This document shows positions 1 through 9,120 of a stretch of DNA of 64,000 bases, piece after piece. This DNA comes from Negativicoccus massiliensis. GTDB taxonomy: Bacteria; Bacillota; Negativicutes; Veillonellales; Negativicoccaceae. The translations under genes and the position numbers were made by a program. Below the pieces are notes generated by a model, which was not told where the DNA came from, searched no databases, and saw only the letters and a program-made list of their open reading frames with translations. Location of the stretch: the NCBI GenBank assembly GCA_900155405.1, contig LT700188.1, positions 372,001 to 436,000 of the forward strand, in the 5' to 3' direction. Within the stretch, counting starts at the first letter, position 1; each line of letters begins with the position of its first letter.

Positions 1-1536
1 CGGCACGTCACCGAGTGTTTTGGCAACGGCAGCAACCATTTTACGTAAACACCAGTGAGTTTTACTTTGGACGGCGATTTGCACAATCCCAATCGCCTGA
101 CGGCGCAACGCAAACGGATCCTGCGAGCCGGTCGGTGCATGTCCCTGGCTGAATGTCGCGACGATATTATCCAATTTATCGGCAAGGCTCAACACTTCAC
201 CCAGCTTGGTAGAAGGCAAGATGTCGCCTGCAAATCGCGGTAAGTATTGTTCAAAGATTGCTTGCGCCGCTTCTTTCGGTTCACCGTCCAGCAGAGCGTA
301 TTCTTTACCGATTTCCCCTTGCAATTCCGTGAACTCCGTGACAAGTGCTGTCGCCAAATCGGTTTTGGCGAGATGTGTCGCACGTTGTAACAATTCTTTT
401 TCTTCCTGTGTCAGCTCATACGCTTCAGCAAACGCTTGCGTAATTTTTTGCAAGCGCTCTGTCTTATCTTGCATGGTCCCGAGATTTTCCTGATAAACGA
501 TACGTTGCAATGCATCATATCGCGCAGCCAAACTCTTTTTACGGTCCTCATTAAAGAAGAATTCTGCATCCGCCAAACGAGCGCGCAAGACTCTTTCATT
601 ACCCGCCTGTACAGTATCCAAATGTTCATCGGAGCCGTTACGTACCGTCAAAAACAGTGGTAAGAGTCGGCCTTCTCGATCACGCAACGGGAAATAGCGT
701 TGATGATCTTTCATCGGCGTAACCACTGCCGCTTCCGGCAACTCTAAATAGCGCTCTTCAAAATGACCGCAAAGCGGTGTCGGATATTCGACGAGAAACA
801 CGATTTCCGTTAACAGATCTTCGTCTTCCACCACAGTCGCACGCTGTTCTTCAGCAAGCTTTTGCAAACCTTGAGTAATCATCTGACGACGTTCGGCAGG
901 ATCGACGATAACATACTGCTCGCGCAATATCTGATCATAATCACTTGCTTGGGGAACTACGACATTTTCCTCCCCCAGAAAGCGATGCCCGCGAGTGGTA
1001 TTTCCAGAGGCCACGCCCGCGAGTGTAAATGGGATCACTTCCGCATTAAAAAGCGCCACGAGCCAGCGAATCGGACGTACAAAACGGAAGCTTTCGTTCC
1101 CCCACTTCATGCTCTTGGGAAATTGTAGCGATTGGATCAATTCCGGTAACAGGTTCGCCAAAATGATCTGCGCCGTTTGACCTTCTTTTTTGATATGCGC
1201 ATACACGTAATTATCTCTTTCGATCAGTTCAGAAGGATCGACGCCTTGACCGCGAGCAAATCCCTGCGCAGCTTTGGTCGGGTTGTGATTTTCATCAAAC
1301 GCGATGGCTACCGACGGCCCACGATTTTCTTCGACCATGTCCGGCTGACGATCTGCTAAATCCTCCACAATGAGTGCCAGACGTCGCGGCGTTCCGACCG
1401 TTTTTAACGAGGCAAACGATAAGCGAGCATCGGCAAGCATTGTTTCCGCCCGCGTACGCAATTCATCAAGAATACGCGGCATAAATTTCGCCGGAATTTC
1501 TTCCGTACCGATTTCGAACAATAAAGTATTATTCAT
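1..1536 (-). CDS. glyS: Glycyl-tRNA synthetase beta subunit, partial (3' end outside window)
   Basis: This is the beta chain of the bacterial two-subunit glycyl-tRNA synthetase, which charges tRNA-Gly in the cytoplasm as an alpha2beta2 enzyme. The frame starts at the ATG at 1536 and reads a typical GlyS N-terminus ([18 protein letters not shown]). It stays open to base 1. About 512 codons are present out of roughly 690 usual in the family, so the C-terminal tRNA-binding part is missing. Near the edge it reads the conserved family motif [20 protein letters not shown] and then [11 protein letters not shown]. Its start overlaps the end of glyQ by 8 bases, so translation is probably coupled. Identity is firm. 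Confidence 0.96.
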   Translation of the reverse strand, partial: MNNTLLFEIGTEEIPAKFMPRILDELRTRAETMLADARLSFASLKTVGTPRRLALIVEDLADRQPDMVEENRGPSVAIAFDENHNPTKAAQGFARGQGVDPSELIERDNYVYAHIKKEGQTAQIILANLLPELIQSLQFPKSMKWGNESFRFVRPIRWLVALFNAEVIPFTLAGVASGNTTRGHRFLGEENVVVPQASDYDQILREQYVIVDPAERRQMITQGLQKLAEEQRATVVEDEDLLTEIVFLVEYPTPLCGHFEERYLELPEAAVVTPMKDHQRYFPLRDREGRLLPLFLTVRNGSDEHLDTVQAGNERVLRARLADAEFFFNEDRKKSLAARYDALQRIVYQENLGTMQDKTERLQKITQAFAEAYELTQEEKELLQRATHLAKTDLATALVTEFTELQGEIGKEYALLDGEPKEAAQAIFEQYLPRFAGDILPSTKLGEVLSLADKLDNIVATFSQGHAPTGSQDPFALRRQAIGIVQIAVQSKTHWCLRKMVAAVAKTLGDVP

Positions 1537-2416
1537 GCCGAGACGCTCCTTTCAACAACGGATATCCTAGTTCTTCACGCTGTACCAGGTAGGCATGCGC
1601 ACAGAGTCTGGCCAGTTTACGCACGCGTCCGATAAACGCAGTACGTTCACTGATACTGATAGCGCCACGCGCATCCAAAAGGTTGAAAACATGCGAACAT
1701 TTCAATACATAATCATACGCCGGCAAAACTTTACCGGCATCAATAATACGTACCGCTTCCGCTTCATATTTATTGAATAAATCAAACAAAAGGTTAATAT
1801 CTGCCAACTCAAAATTGTAGACAGACTGCTCATATTCATTTTGATGGAAAATATCGCCGTAAGTAACATCGCCGGACCAGACGATATCATACACATTTTC
1901 CTTGCCTTGGATATACATGGCAAGACGTTCCAAGCCGTAAGTAATTTCGACGGCAACCGGATTCATATCAACGCTGCCCACTTGTTGGAAATAAGTGAAC
2001 TGAGTGATTTCCATACCGTCAAGCCACACTTCCCAGCCTAATCCCCAGGCGCCTAATGTCGGCGATTCCCAATTATCCTCGACAAAGCGAATGTCGTGCT
2101 CGATTGTGCGAATACCGAGTTTTTCCAAACTTTCCAAGTACATTTCCTGGATCCGATCGGGAGACGGCTTCATAATTACCTGAAATTGGTGATGTTGATA
2201 CAGTCGATTAGGATTATCGCCATAGCGACCATCCGCCGGACGCCGTGACGGCTCAACATACGCTACGTGCCACGGTTCCGGCCCCAATGCCCGCAAAAAT
2301 GTCGCAGGATTCATCGTACCGGCACCTTTTTCCACATCGTACGGCTGCTGAATCAAACAACCTGCTTCCGACCAATAGCGTTGTAATGTCAAAATCATTT
2401 CTTGGAAGGTCATCAT
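1529..2416 (-). CDS. glyQ: Glycyl-tRNA synthetase alpha subunit
   Basis: This is the catalytic alpha chain of the heterotetrameric glycyl-tRNA synthetase, 295 residues and full length. The N-terminus reads [18 protein letters not shown] followed by [17 protein letters not shown], the signature of the family. Two ATG codons follow each other. The strong ribosome site AGAGGAGG lies only 2-3 bases before the first, so initiation at the second (2413) is as likely. The gene is first in a two-gene operon with glyS and is controlled by the T-box leader directly upstream. Nothing is unusual in the protein. Confidence 0.97.
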   Translation of the reverse strand: MMTFQEMILTLQRYWSEAGCLIQQPYDVEKGAGTMNPATFLRALGPEPWHVAYVEPSRRPADGRYGDNPNRLYQHHQFQVIMKPSPDRIQEMYLESLEKLGIRTIEHDIRFVEDNWESPTLGAWGLGWEVWLDGMEITQFTYFQQVGSVDMNPVAVEITYGLERLAMYIQGKENVYDIVWSGDVTYGDIFHQNEYEQSVYNFELADINLLFDLFNKYEAEAVRIIDAGKVLPAYDYVLKCSHVFNLLDARGAISISERTAFIGRVRKLARLCAHAYLVQREELGYPLLKGASRHE

Positions 2417-2641
2417 TTCCTCCTCTGCTTTGCAAATAAAAAAGTCCCTGTAACAATTGTTACAGGGACGAGTATACCCGCGGTTCCACCCTCATTGGTC
2501 ATTGACCCACTTAATGATATAGCGGCCTTTACTATCTTACGATTTCCTGCCGCAGCTCCAAAGCGCCTTCCTTTGTGTGGCAAGCTTCCACTATCCTTGC
2601 CTCGCTATCGCCAAAGTACTACTCTTTATCATCGCTTAATT
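2417..2641 (-). promoter_or_regulatory. T-box riboswitch leader of glyQS, with terminator
   Basis: The leader of glyQS carries the invariant T-box sequence, AGGGTGGAACCGCGG on the minus strand (plus 2478-2492). Just downstream is a 26-base perfect inverted repeat (2444-2469) followed on the transcript by a run of U (plus 2437-2443): an intrinsic terminator. In this family uncharged tRNA stabilises the antiterminator and lets transcription run into the synthetase genes. The gene served implies tRNA-Gly, but I could not identify the specifier loop with certainty. The 5' limit is set from the promoter. Confidence 0.93.
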
Positions 2642-2647
2642 ACTAAA

Positions 2648-2676
2648 AATATAGCAAACTCAAATTTTATTGTCAA
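2648..2676 (-). promoter_or_regulatory. Sigma-A type promoter for the glyQS T-box transcript
   Basis: On the minus strand a perfect -35 TTGACA (plus 2671-2676) is followed after exactly 17 bases by TATATT (plus 2648-2653). Transcription would begin near 2641, at the 5' end of the T-box leader. The -35 box lies inside the last codons of recO. Confidence 0.8.
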
Positions 2677-3346
2677 TGCCCTTTTGCGCAAATGTGAAAA
2701 CATTCGTAAATTGGGTAGCGATCTCCACATAATTCGTCAAATAATATAATAATGCATCCGCCGCTTCTGTTAATCCCTGCCGAGAAAAAAGTTGCGGGCC
2801 ATCCTGCCACGTAGCATGTAAAATGGCGAATAGCGTTTGGCGACCTGTATCGGAAAGCGGCAGAAATTGCTTTTCCTGCAAAACTGTCTGCGGATCATAA
2901 CCGGCAATACCTAAAAGTTGCCAGGAAGCGATTAAGGTTGCTATTGCCAAGTCTTTACGGGAAAGCGCCGTCAGGTACTGCTCCCATAAATGATATACCT
3001 GTGCATCCGCTTGTCCCGATGCGAAAAGCTCCTCAGTCATGTGTACCAGGAAATAATAAACTTGCCACATAGGATACGTCCATTGCCACGTATCCGTCAG
3101 TGCTCGTCCATCGGCTTGCAACAAACGATAGCCTTCAATATCAGCTGCTACGGTACAACGTAAAAAAGCAGCCGGTACCAAGTAGCCGATATAATTGGCC
3201 TTGCGTCTTGCTTGTGGTGCGAATATAAAAATTCTGCCCGCTTCTTTTGTCCAAAGAGTAAGTTTTTTACCGGCGGTACCGGCATCCCGTGCAGCCAACA
3301 CAAATCCTTCATAATTTTGCCAATTATTCGTGTTCGTCATCAACAT
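2660..3346 (-). CDS. recO: DNA repair protein RecO (divergent)
   Basis: RecO helps load RecA on single-stranded DNA in RecFOR recombinational repair. The 228-residue protein starts with the N-terminal OB-fold region (NYEGFVLAARDAGTAGKKLT ... FAPQARR) followed by a helical domain; length fits the family. Sequence conservation is modest, and I do not see the four-cysteine zinc motif found in some RecO proteins. The call therefore rests partly on position between the CBS-domain protein gene and glyQ, a common Firmicute order. The ATG at 3346 overlaps the preceding gene by 23 bases. A GAGGAG site 4 bases upstream fits this ATG, and a second in-frame ATG at 3340 is also possible. Confidence 0.85.
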   Translation of the reverse strand: MLMTNTNNWQNYEGFVLAARDAGTAGKKLTLWTKEAGRIFIFAPQARRKANYIGYLVPAAFLRCTVAADIEGYRLLQADGRALTDTWQWTYPMWQVYYFLVHMTEELFASGQADAQVYHLWEQYLTALSRKDLAIATLIASWQLLGIAGYDPQTVLQEKQFLPLSDTGRQTLFAILHATWQDGPQLFSRQGLTEAADALLYYLTNYVEIATQFTNVFTFAQKGIDNKI

Positions 3347-4667
3347 CAGGCTCCTCGTTGAGCACGCGAGTCACCAAAAGGCGCACAATACGGAAACCGT
3401 TAACTTTAGTGACGCAAAAATCCCAACCGTCAATAACGATATGATCACCGTTGCGCGGAATACGTTCCAATAAGGCAAATACATATCCGCCGATTGTGTC
3501 CGCTTCCACTTCCGCAAAGTCAACATCTAATAATTTTTCTACATCTTCCAAAATGACATTGCCGTCAAATTCAAAACGATCTTCATCCAGCTCGAGAATT
3601 GCAGCCAAAGATTCAGGCTCGTGTTCATCCTGAATATCGCCGACCAGTTCTTCGATAATGTCTTCCAAGCCAACCAATCCGACAGTCCCGCCAAATTCAT
3701 CTACCACCGCCGCAAGATAAATACGCCGGGTACGCATCAATTGCAAGAGATCAAAGATCGGCATAACTTCCGGAATGATGAGGATTTCACTGATAATCTG
3801 CTTTAACTGCGGCTTACCGGTAATATACAACTCCATAAAGTTTTTGACGTGGATAAGGCCGATAATATGATCTTTATCACCATCACACAAAGGATATCGT
3901 GTGTGGCGTGAAGTGCGAATCGCTTCCCGCATCGTCTCCAAACTGTCTTCATAATAAAGTACCGACATATCAGGACGCGGAATCATTACCTCACGAGCCA
4001 AACGGTCCACAAAAGTGAAGGCATTTTTGATCAGTTCGCCTTCCCGCTCATCCAATTGGCCGCTCAAATGTCCCTCGTTAAAAAGCAGGCGGATTTCCGC
4101 TTCCGTGCGCGGCATTTCCACCTCATTTGTCAGCGTCAGATCATGCGTATGCAAATACATGGTGGCTAAGCGTTCGCCCAGCCATATAATCGGGGCACAT
4201 ATTTGATGTAAAATACGCACGATTCCTGCCGTGCGTGGCAGCCATTTCAATGCATTCTGCAAGGCTACTGCTTTAGGAATCAAATCTGCGACAATCCAAA
4301 ACAACGTGACGGCAACCAAAAGCACAACCAAAGAAAGTATCCACTCACCCCAGAGCCACTGTATTGTCGGTGGTGTGAGCAGCATCCAACACTGATAAAT
4401 ACTGTAATAGTAAAGCAGTGTCACAACCAGCAAAACCCATTGAATAGTCCCTAAATACCGATTCGGTGAATCATAAAAGTTCGATATGCGTGACCATTTC
4501 GGTTCTTCCTCCTCCGCTGCAAGTTCTTGCACATATTCACGACGCAGACGGATAAAAGAATATTTTGCAATGACTAAAATAGTTGCGATCATCAAAAAAA
4601 GAACTGCCAATATCGACCAAAACGCTCCCCAAGGCGTGAGGAGATGAGCAATGAGCATATTATTCAT
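3324..4667 (-). CDS. CNNM/CBS-domain membrane protein (HlyC/CorC family transporter)
   Basis: This 447-residue protein has the layout of the CNNM/HlyC/CorC family: hydrophobic N-terminal segments (about residues 10-35, 75-95 and 105-130), a linker, a pair of CBS domains (about 205-330) and a C-terminal CorC_HlyC domain that reads FAEVEADTIGGYVFALLERI. Relatives are linked to magnesium or cobalt export and the CBS pair usually binds adenine nucleotides; the substrate here cannot be told from sequence. It overlaps era by 8 bases and recO by 23, in a tightly coupled operon. The start is at 4667 or the second ATG at 4658; neither has a strong ribosome site. Confidence 0.9.
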   Translation of the reverse strand: MNNMLIAHLLTPWGAFWSILAVLFLMIATILVIAKYSFIRLRREYVQELAAEEEEPKWSRISNFYDSPNRYLGTIQWVLLVVTLLYYYSIYQCWMLLTPPTIQWLWGEWILSLVVLLVAVTLFWIVADLIPKAVALQNALKWLPRTAGIVRILHQICAPIIWLGERLATMYLHTHDLTLTNEVEMPRTEAEIRLLFNEGHLSGQLDEREGELIKNAFTFVDRLAREVMIPRPDMSVLYYEDSLETMREAIRTSRHTRYPLCDGDKDHIIGLIHVKNFMELYITGKPQLKQIISEILIIPEVMPIFDLLQLMRTRRIYLAAVVDEFGGTVGLVGLEDIIEELVGDIQDEHEPESLAAILELDEDRFEFDGNVILEDVEKLLDVDFAEVEADTIGGYVFALLERIPRNGDHIVIDGWDFCVTKVNGFRIVRLLVTRVLNEEPDVDDEHE

Positions 4668-5550
4668 ACCCCAATTCTTTTAACATGCGGTCTTTATTAC
4701 GCCAATCCGGCGCTACTTTTACCCATAAATCCAAGTAAACCGACCCGTTCATCAATTTTTCAATATCTGCTCGGCTTTCTGCTCCGATAGCTCGCAAAAG
4801 CGCACCGTTTTTACCGATAATGATCCGTTTTTGTGAGTCGCGTTCTACATAAATAACCGCACGCACATACCATTTACCGTTTTTCCTTTGCGCGATTTCT
4901 TCCATTTCCACACCGATCGCATGAGGCACCTCATCCCGCGTCATATGCAGAATTTTTTCTCGAATCAGTTCCGCCATAATATTGCGTTCCGGTCGATCGG
5001 TAACCATATCTTCCGGATAATATTGCGGTCCCTCAGGCAAATGATCACGAAGTACATCTAACAATGTGTCGATTTGATAGCCGTCACGCGCCGAAATCGG
5101 CACGATTTCAGTAAAGTTAAATTTTTGCCGATAGCTGTCAATTAAAGGCAATAATTTTTCCGGCGTAATCTGATCAATTTTATTAATCGCTAAATACACA
5201 GGAATCGTAAGAGTTTGTAACCGATCTAAAATATACTGCGTCCCCGGTCCGAAGCGCTCGTCAGCCGCCACCATAAAGAGAACCGCATCCACCTCATTCA
5301 GTGCATCCAATGCCTCTTTACGCATTTTTTCACCCAATTTATGACGCGGTTTATGAATACCCGGCGTATCGACAAATACCATTTGAAAATCGGGTTGGGT
5401 ATAAACTCCCATAATTTTATCGCGCGTAGTCTGCGCTTTATCCGAAACGATAGAAATTTTTTGCTGCAAAATACGGTTGAGCAAAGTGGATTTCCCAACA
5501 TTTGGCCGTCCGATTAAAGCGATAAATCCGGAGCGAAATGCATCATTCAT
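4660..5550 (-). CDS. era: GTPase Era
   Basis: Era is an essential GTPase that binds the 3' end of 16S rRNA and helps mature the 30S subunit. The 296-residue protein shows G1 GRPNVGKST at residues 14-22, the switch region DKAQTTRDKIMG, G3 DTPG, G4 NKID, and a C-terminal KH domain with IIIGKNGALLRAIG. Length is normal. Its start shares an ATGA overlap with cdd, and it lies next to cdd and ybeY as in many Firmicutes. ybeY and era act in the same ribosome maturation process. Confidence 0.98.
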   Translation of the reverse strand: MNDAFRSGFIALIGRPNVGKSTLLNRILQQKISIVSDKAQTTRDKIMGVYTQPDFQMVFVDTPGIHKPRHKLGEKMRKEALDALNEVDAVLFMVAADERFGPGTQYILDRLQTLTIPVYLAINKIDQITPEKLLPLIDSYRQKFNFTEIVPISARDGYQIDTLLDVLRDHLPEGPQYYPEDMVTDRPERNIMAELIREKILHMTRDEVPHAIGVEMEEIAQRKNGKWYVRAVIYVERDSQKRIIIGKNGALLRAIGAESRADIEKLMNGSVYLDLWVKVAPDWRNKDRMLKELGYE

Positions 5551-5936
5551 TCCAACTGATCCTTTCCGAAAGCATACGGTAACAAATCTCCTAAAGTAAA
5601 CTCTTTAAACGCCTGTGATGTTCCCGTGATGAGGCGTGGAATGCCAAATTCCGCCATGACCTGTCGGCAGGCCCCGCACGGCATTAGATCCTGCTTTCGC
5701 GGACTAAAAAGCGCCAGCGTAACGAATGTCCGCTCGCCCTGCGAAACGGCAGCCATAATCGCATTACGCTCGGCGCATTGCGTCAATCCGTAAGAACTGT
5801 TTTCGACATTACAGCCGGTAAAAACCATACCGGTTTTCGTCAGTAGTGCAGCGCCGACGGGGAAGCGCGAGTACGGCGCATAAGCGTTTTCCGCCGCCTC
5901 CTTTGCCGCCTGTAAAAGGTCCTGATCACACGTCAT
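5547..5936 (-). CDS. cdd: Cytidine deaminase
   Basis: The enzyme converts cytidine and deoxycytidine to uridine and deoxyuridine in pyrimidine salvage. The 129-residue protein is of the short homotetrameric class. It carries NVENSSYG, then CAERNAI (zinc cysteine and catalytic glutamate) and PCGACRQ with the other two zinc cysteines. I chose the ATG at 5936, preceded by GGGAGG, rather than the longer open frame to 6026, which would run back over ybeY and adds nothing conserved. It overlaps ybeY by 11 bases and era by 4. Confidence 0.97.
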   Translation of the reverse strand: MTCDQDLLQAAKEAAENAYAPYSRFPVGAALLTKTGMVFTGCNVENSSYGLTQCAERNAIMAAVSQGERTFVTLALFSPRKQDLMPCGACRQVMAEFGIPRLITGTSQAFKEFTLGDLLPYAFGKDQLE

Positions 5937-6402
5937 GAATATCCTCCCGTGTAATACCGAGCGCATGCAAAACTTCCTCTTCTGCGGCCCGCATTTCTTT
6001 TTTATCTTCCGGTTCCTCGTGGTCATAACCCATAATGTGCATCAGACCGTGAACCGCCAAGTACGCCAATTCTCTGGTTTCGCTGTGCCCATATTCCTGC
6101 GCCTGTGATAAAACCCGATCGACGGAAATGACGATGTCTCCCAATAACATTTCTTCGTCATATGAATCTTCTTCTCCTTCGTTCAAGGCAAACGAAAGCA
6201 CGTCGGTGGGACGATCAATGCTTCGATATTCGCGATTTAACATCTGCAGATATTCATCATCACCCAAGGTCACACCGAGCTCCGCTTCCGGTGGGATCTC
6301 CTGACATTCGGCGCCCTTACTCAATGTGGTTTCGATAATCTTCGACCATTCCGAATATTTTTGTGCCAATTCTTCGCTTAAAAAATCAATGATGACTTTC
6401 AA
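5926..6402 (-). CDS. ybeY: Endoribonuclease YbeY (rRNA maturation factor)
   Basis: YbeY is a zinc-dependent single-strand RNase involved in 16S rRNA 3' processing and ribosome quality control. The 158-residue protein contains the diagnostic H-x3-H-x5-H zinc site in HGLMHIMGYDHE, near residues 118-130, and the upstream RPTDVLSF motif. Initiation is at a TTG directly after the phoH stop codon, with a GGGGGAT site about 10 bases upstream. Placement between phoH and cdd/era is the usual one. Confidence 0.96.
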   Translation of the reverse strand: MKVIIDFLSEELAQKYSEWSKIIETTLSKGAECQEIPPEAELGVTLGDDEYLQMLNREYRSIDRPTDVLSFALNEGEEDSYDEEMLLGDIVISVDRVLSQAQEYGHSETRELAYLAVHGLMHIMGYDHEEPEDKKEMRAAEEEVLHALGITREDIHDV

Positions 6403-7254
6403 TTATTTGACATCCCCCTGTTTGGCATACGCATCAATAATTCGTGCCACCAAATCGTTACGAACGACATCGGCGGCAGTAAAATCCACACGCGCAATCC
6501 CGCGCAAATCTTCGACGATTGACACTGCCTGCTCCAAACCGCTCTTTTGTCGAGACGGTAAATCGATCTGCGTCACGTCACCGTTAATGACCATTTTGGA
6601 ATGATTGCCCAAACGCGTTAAAAACATTTTCATTTGTTCCGGTGTCGTATTTTGCGCCTCATCTAAGATTACAAAGCAATCTTCCAGCGTACGACCGCGC
6701 ATGTATGCCAAGGGAGCCACCTCAATCGCTCCTTTGGTTTGCAACTGCATATATACATCTCCGCCGAATAAATCCCCCAAGGCATCATATAGAGGACGCA
6801 GATAGGGATCCACTTTTTCATTCATGTCCCCCGGCAAAAAGCCGAGACTTTCACCCGCTTCTACTGCCGGACGCGTTAAAATGATTCGATTTACATTATG
6901 GTTGCGAAAATAAAATACCGCTAAGGCAACGGCAAGATAGGTTTTGCCGGTACCAGCCGGACCGATGCCGAATGTAATCGTATTGTTGCGAATGGCATCC
7001 ACATACGCTTTTTGCCCGGCCGTACGCGGACGAATAATTTTACCGCCGCGTGTCACCATTACAGTATCATCATGCAAGTCGCGCAGTTTATGCTCTTCCC
7101 CCTGATCAATCATCTGTAACACCACTTCCAATTGCCTTTCCGAAATGGTATTTCCCGATGACAACGTAGTCAAAACATCTTCGATAACGCGTTGTGCGGA
7201 TGCCAGCGACTCCGGCTCACCGATTAGCCGGATAATGCCGCCGCGATCTACCAA
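6403..7254 (-). CDS. phoH: PhoH-like ATPase (true start probably upstream)
   Basis: PhoH/YbeZ is a P-loop ATPase tied to RNA metabolism and functionally linked to YbeY. The protein has Walker A GPAGTGKT, the motif ILTRPAVEAGE, Walker B FVILDEAQN and the GDVTQIDLP motif. The coordinates use the TTG at 7254, the only standard start codon in frame. Upstream of it the frame stays open to a stop at 7368-7366 and reads EKQLLVARNAWILPKIAAHY, which matches the conserved N-terminal region of PhoH. The natural start must therefore lie farther up. A well-placed ATG at 7369 is in another frame, and an ATT at 7359 is the best in-frame candidate. See findings. Confidence 0.95.
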   Translation of the reverse strand: MVDRGGIIRLIGEPESLASAQRVIEDVLTTLSSGNTISERQLEVVLQMIDQGEEHKLRDLHDDTVMVTRGGKIIRPRTAGQKAYVDAIRNNTITFGIGPAGTGKTYLAVALAVFYFRNHNVNRIILTRPAVEAGESLGFLPGDMNEKVDPYLRPLYDALGDLFGGDVYMQLQTKGAIEVAPLAYMRGRTLEDCFVILDEAQNTTPEQMKMFLTRLGNHSKMVINGDVTQIDLPSRQKSGLEQAVSIVEDLRGIARVDFTAADVVRNDLVARIIDAYAKQGDVK

Positions 7255-7421
7255 CTGCGCATCGTAATGTGCCGCAATTTTGGGTAAAATCCACGCGTTT
7301 CTTGCGACCAGAAGCTGTTTCTCATGGTCTGCTGTCAGAGTATATGCCGTAGAGCGAATAGGATATCATTCCTTTCCTGTCTGAATGATTACGAATTATG
7401 ATGACATTCTTATCTTTATTT

Positions 7422-7450
7422 ATTATATATTAGTCCTTCGACAGCGTCCA
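7422..7450 (-). promoter_or_regulatory. Probable phoH operon promoter
   Basis: On the minus strand TGGACG (plus 7445-7450), a 17-base spacer and a perfect TATAAT (plus 7422-7427) lie about 50 bases before the phoH ribosome site. It would drive phoH, ybeY, cdd, era and the genes beyond. It is divergent from the nadE promoter. Confidence 0.65.
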
Positions 7451-7461
7451 GCATTGCGCCT

Positions 7462-7489
7462 TTGACGATCAACAATGGTTGGGTATAAT
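7462..7489 (+). promoter_or_regulatory. Probable nadE promoter with very short leader
   Basis: TTGACG (7462-7467) is separated by 16 bases from a perfect TATAAT (7484-7489). Transcription would start close to 7496, so the message would begin with the AGGAGG ribosome site itself, 10 or so bases before the ATG at 7506. Confidence 0.55.
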
Positions 7490-7505
7490 AAAGCAGGAGG
7501 AAATT

Positions 7506-9098
7506 ATGAATATTGTCGCTTGTACCTTGCCTTTGCAAACCGGAAGAATCGATAACAATCTGCAATGGTTTCAATCGCATCATGATGAAATTATGTCACG
7601 GGAGCCTGATCTGATTGTAATGGCGCAAAATAGCCTCACAGGATTTGTCTCGGACACCTTATTGCGTGACACGGATTTTCAATCGAAACTTGACGCGGCA
7701 CTTTGCGAGCTTGCCACATTTTTTTCGGTGCCCTTAATCGGTAGTCAGGATCAATGGAGACACGGTCAACGCAAACACCGGCCGTTGTATTTTGAAAATG
7801 GCAAGGCAACAGAACTCGGCTCCGCAACCCTCTCGTGCGAACGCCAAACGGTGTATATTCGTGCTGATGAAAACGATCCGTTTCCAAATACCTTACCGGT
7901 GATCGATCTTTTTAGCCGACCTGCAACGCTATCCGCGCCTGCGTATCATAACAGCATACGTATGGATGCATTGACGGTTGCGGATTGCGGCGGATATTTC
8001 GAACCTCATACAGGCTTTTTACATTGCGGCGAAACATGTCACGGCGGCTGGCAGCAAGGAATCTATACGGTTACTTTGACGGCGAACGGTTGGCGCACGA
8101 GTGCACCGGCCACATGTGCATGGAAACAAATGGATCTCCTGCGCTGGCAGTTGCAAACCATTTTACAGACGCTCTCTTTGCGTGATGTGGTCATCGGCCT
8201 TTCCGGCGGCATTGACTCCACGGTCAACGCCCTACTCTACCAAAGCGTCGTGGGAAAAGACCATATATTGGGCGTTACTATGCCTTCCTCCTATACGTCT
8301 TCTATGACCCGCTCGATCGCGGAGCAGCTTGCCAAAAACGCCGGCATTCCGTTGCTTACCGTACCGATTAAAGAATCGGTTGACACGACACGCACACAAC
8401 TGCAAACAATTACAAAAGCGGCAGGTGTTTCGCTTTCACTCGACGGCTTGCCATATGAAAATTTGCAAGCGCGCGATCGCACTTCCCGTGTATTAGCTAC
8501 GATTGCTTCCGCTCGCGGGGCCATCTTCACATGCAATGCCAATAAAACGGAAACCACCGTCGGTTACGGCACAATGTACGGTGATATAGCCGGTGCGTTA
8601 GCGGCTACCGCCGACCTTTGGAAACATGAAGTATATGAATTGGCCAAAGATTTGAATGACTTTATGGGCGGCGGTATCATTCCGCGAGAAGTCTTTACGG
8701 TCCCCCCGAGTGCAGAGCTTTCTTCTGCGCAGGATGTTACAAAAGGATTTGGCGATCCGCTGATTTATCCTTACCACGACTATCTTTTTGCCAGTTGGGT
8801 GCAAGATACGCCGCTTTCGCTTGCGGAAATCCTTGAACGCTACGAAAAAGGCACATTAACAGAACGTCTGGGCGCCACTGTAGAGGTTGAAACGCTTTTT
8901 GCTGACGCGGATGCATTCGTCGCCGACTTGGAGCGTTGGTGGTCACTCTACCGCGGTTTAAGTATTGCCAAACGTGCGCAGGCACCGCCGATCCTTGCCG
9001 CCGGTCCGTATCCATTCGGAAAGTATCGTGAAGTTCAAGGAGAACCGCGATATTCTGACCGGTATCTGGCAAAACGAAAAAAACTTTTGAAAAAATAA
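7506..9098 (+). CDS. nadE: NAD(+) synthetase with degenerate N-terminal amidase domain
   Basis: The C-terminal half is an NH3/glutamine-dependent NAD synthetase, which amidates deamido-NAD with ATP. It shows the PP-loop SGGIDST near residue 240, then NANKTETTVGYGTMYGD and FTVPPSAEL. The N-terminal ~220 residues have the position and size of the nitrilase-type glutaminase domain of the long enzymes. But I cannot find its Glu-Lys-Cys triad: the usual PEL-x-LTGY box reads AQNSLTGF, and no NCSPF-like cysteine box is visible. At 530 residues its length is near normal. The ATG at 7506 has AGGAGG upstream; a longer TTG start at 7479 would fall inside the promoter. It may depend on free ammonia (inference). 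Confidence 0.93.
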   Translation: MNIVACTLPLQTGRIDNNLQWFQSHHDEIMSREPDLIVMAQNSLTGFVSDTLLRDTDFQSKLDAALCELATFFSVPLIGSQDQWRHGQRKHRPLYFENGKATELGSATLSCERQTVYIRADENDPFPNTLPVIDLFSRPATLSAPAYHNSIRMDALTVADCGGYFEPHTGFLHCGETCHGGWQQGIYTVTLTANGWRTSAPATCAWKQMDLLRWQLQTILQTLSLRDVVIGLSGGIDSTVNALLYQSVVGKDHILGVTMPSSYTSSMTRSIAEQLAKNAGIPLLTVPIKESVDTTRTQLQTITKAAGVSLSLDGLPYENLQARDRTSRVLATIASARGAIFTCNANKTETTVGYGTMYGDIAGALAATADLWKHEVYELAKDLNDFMGGGIIPREVFTVPPSAELSSAQDVTKGFGDPLIYPYHDYLFASWVQDTPLSLAEILERYEKGTLTERLGATVEVETLFADADAFVADLERWWSLYRGLSIAKRAQAPPILAAGPYPFGKYREVQGEPRYSDRYLAKRKKLLKK

Positions 9099-9120
9099 AA
9101 AGAGCCGGTCGGCTCTTTTT
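9097..9120. terminator. Bidirectional terminator between nadE and sufU
   Basis: An 11-base-pair stem (AAAAAGAGCCG / CGGCTCTTTTT) with a 2-base gap lies between the convergent nadE and sufU genes. It has A and T runs on both sides, so it can end transcription from either direction. Confidence 0.9.
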
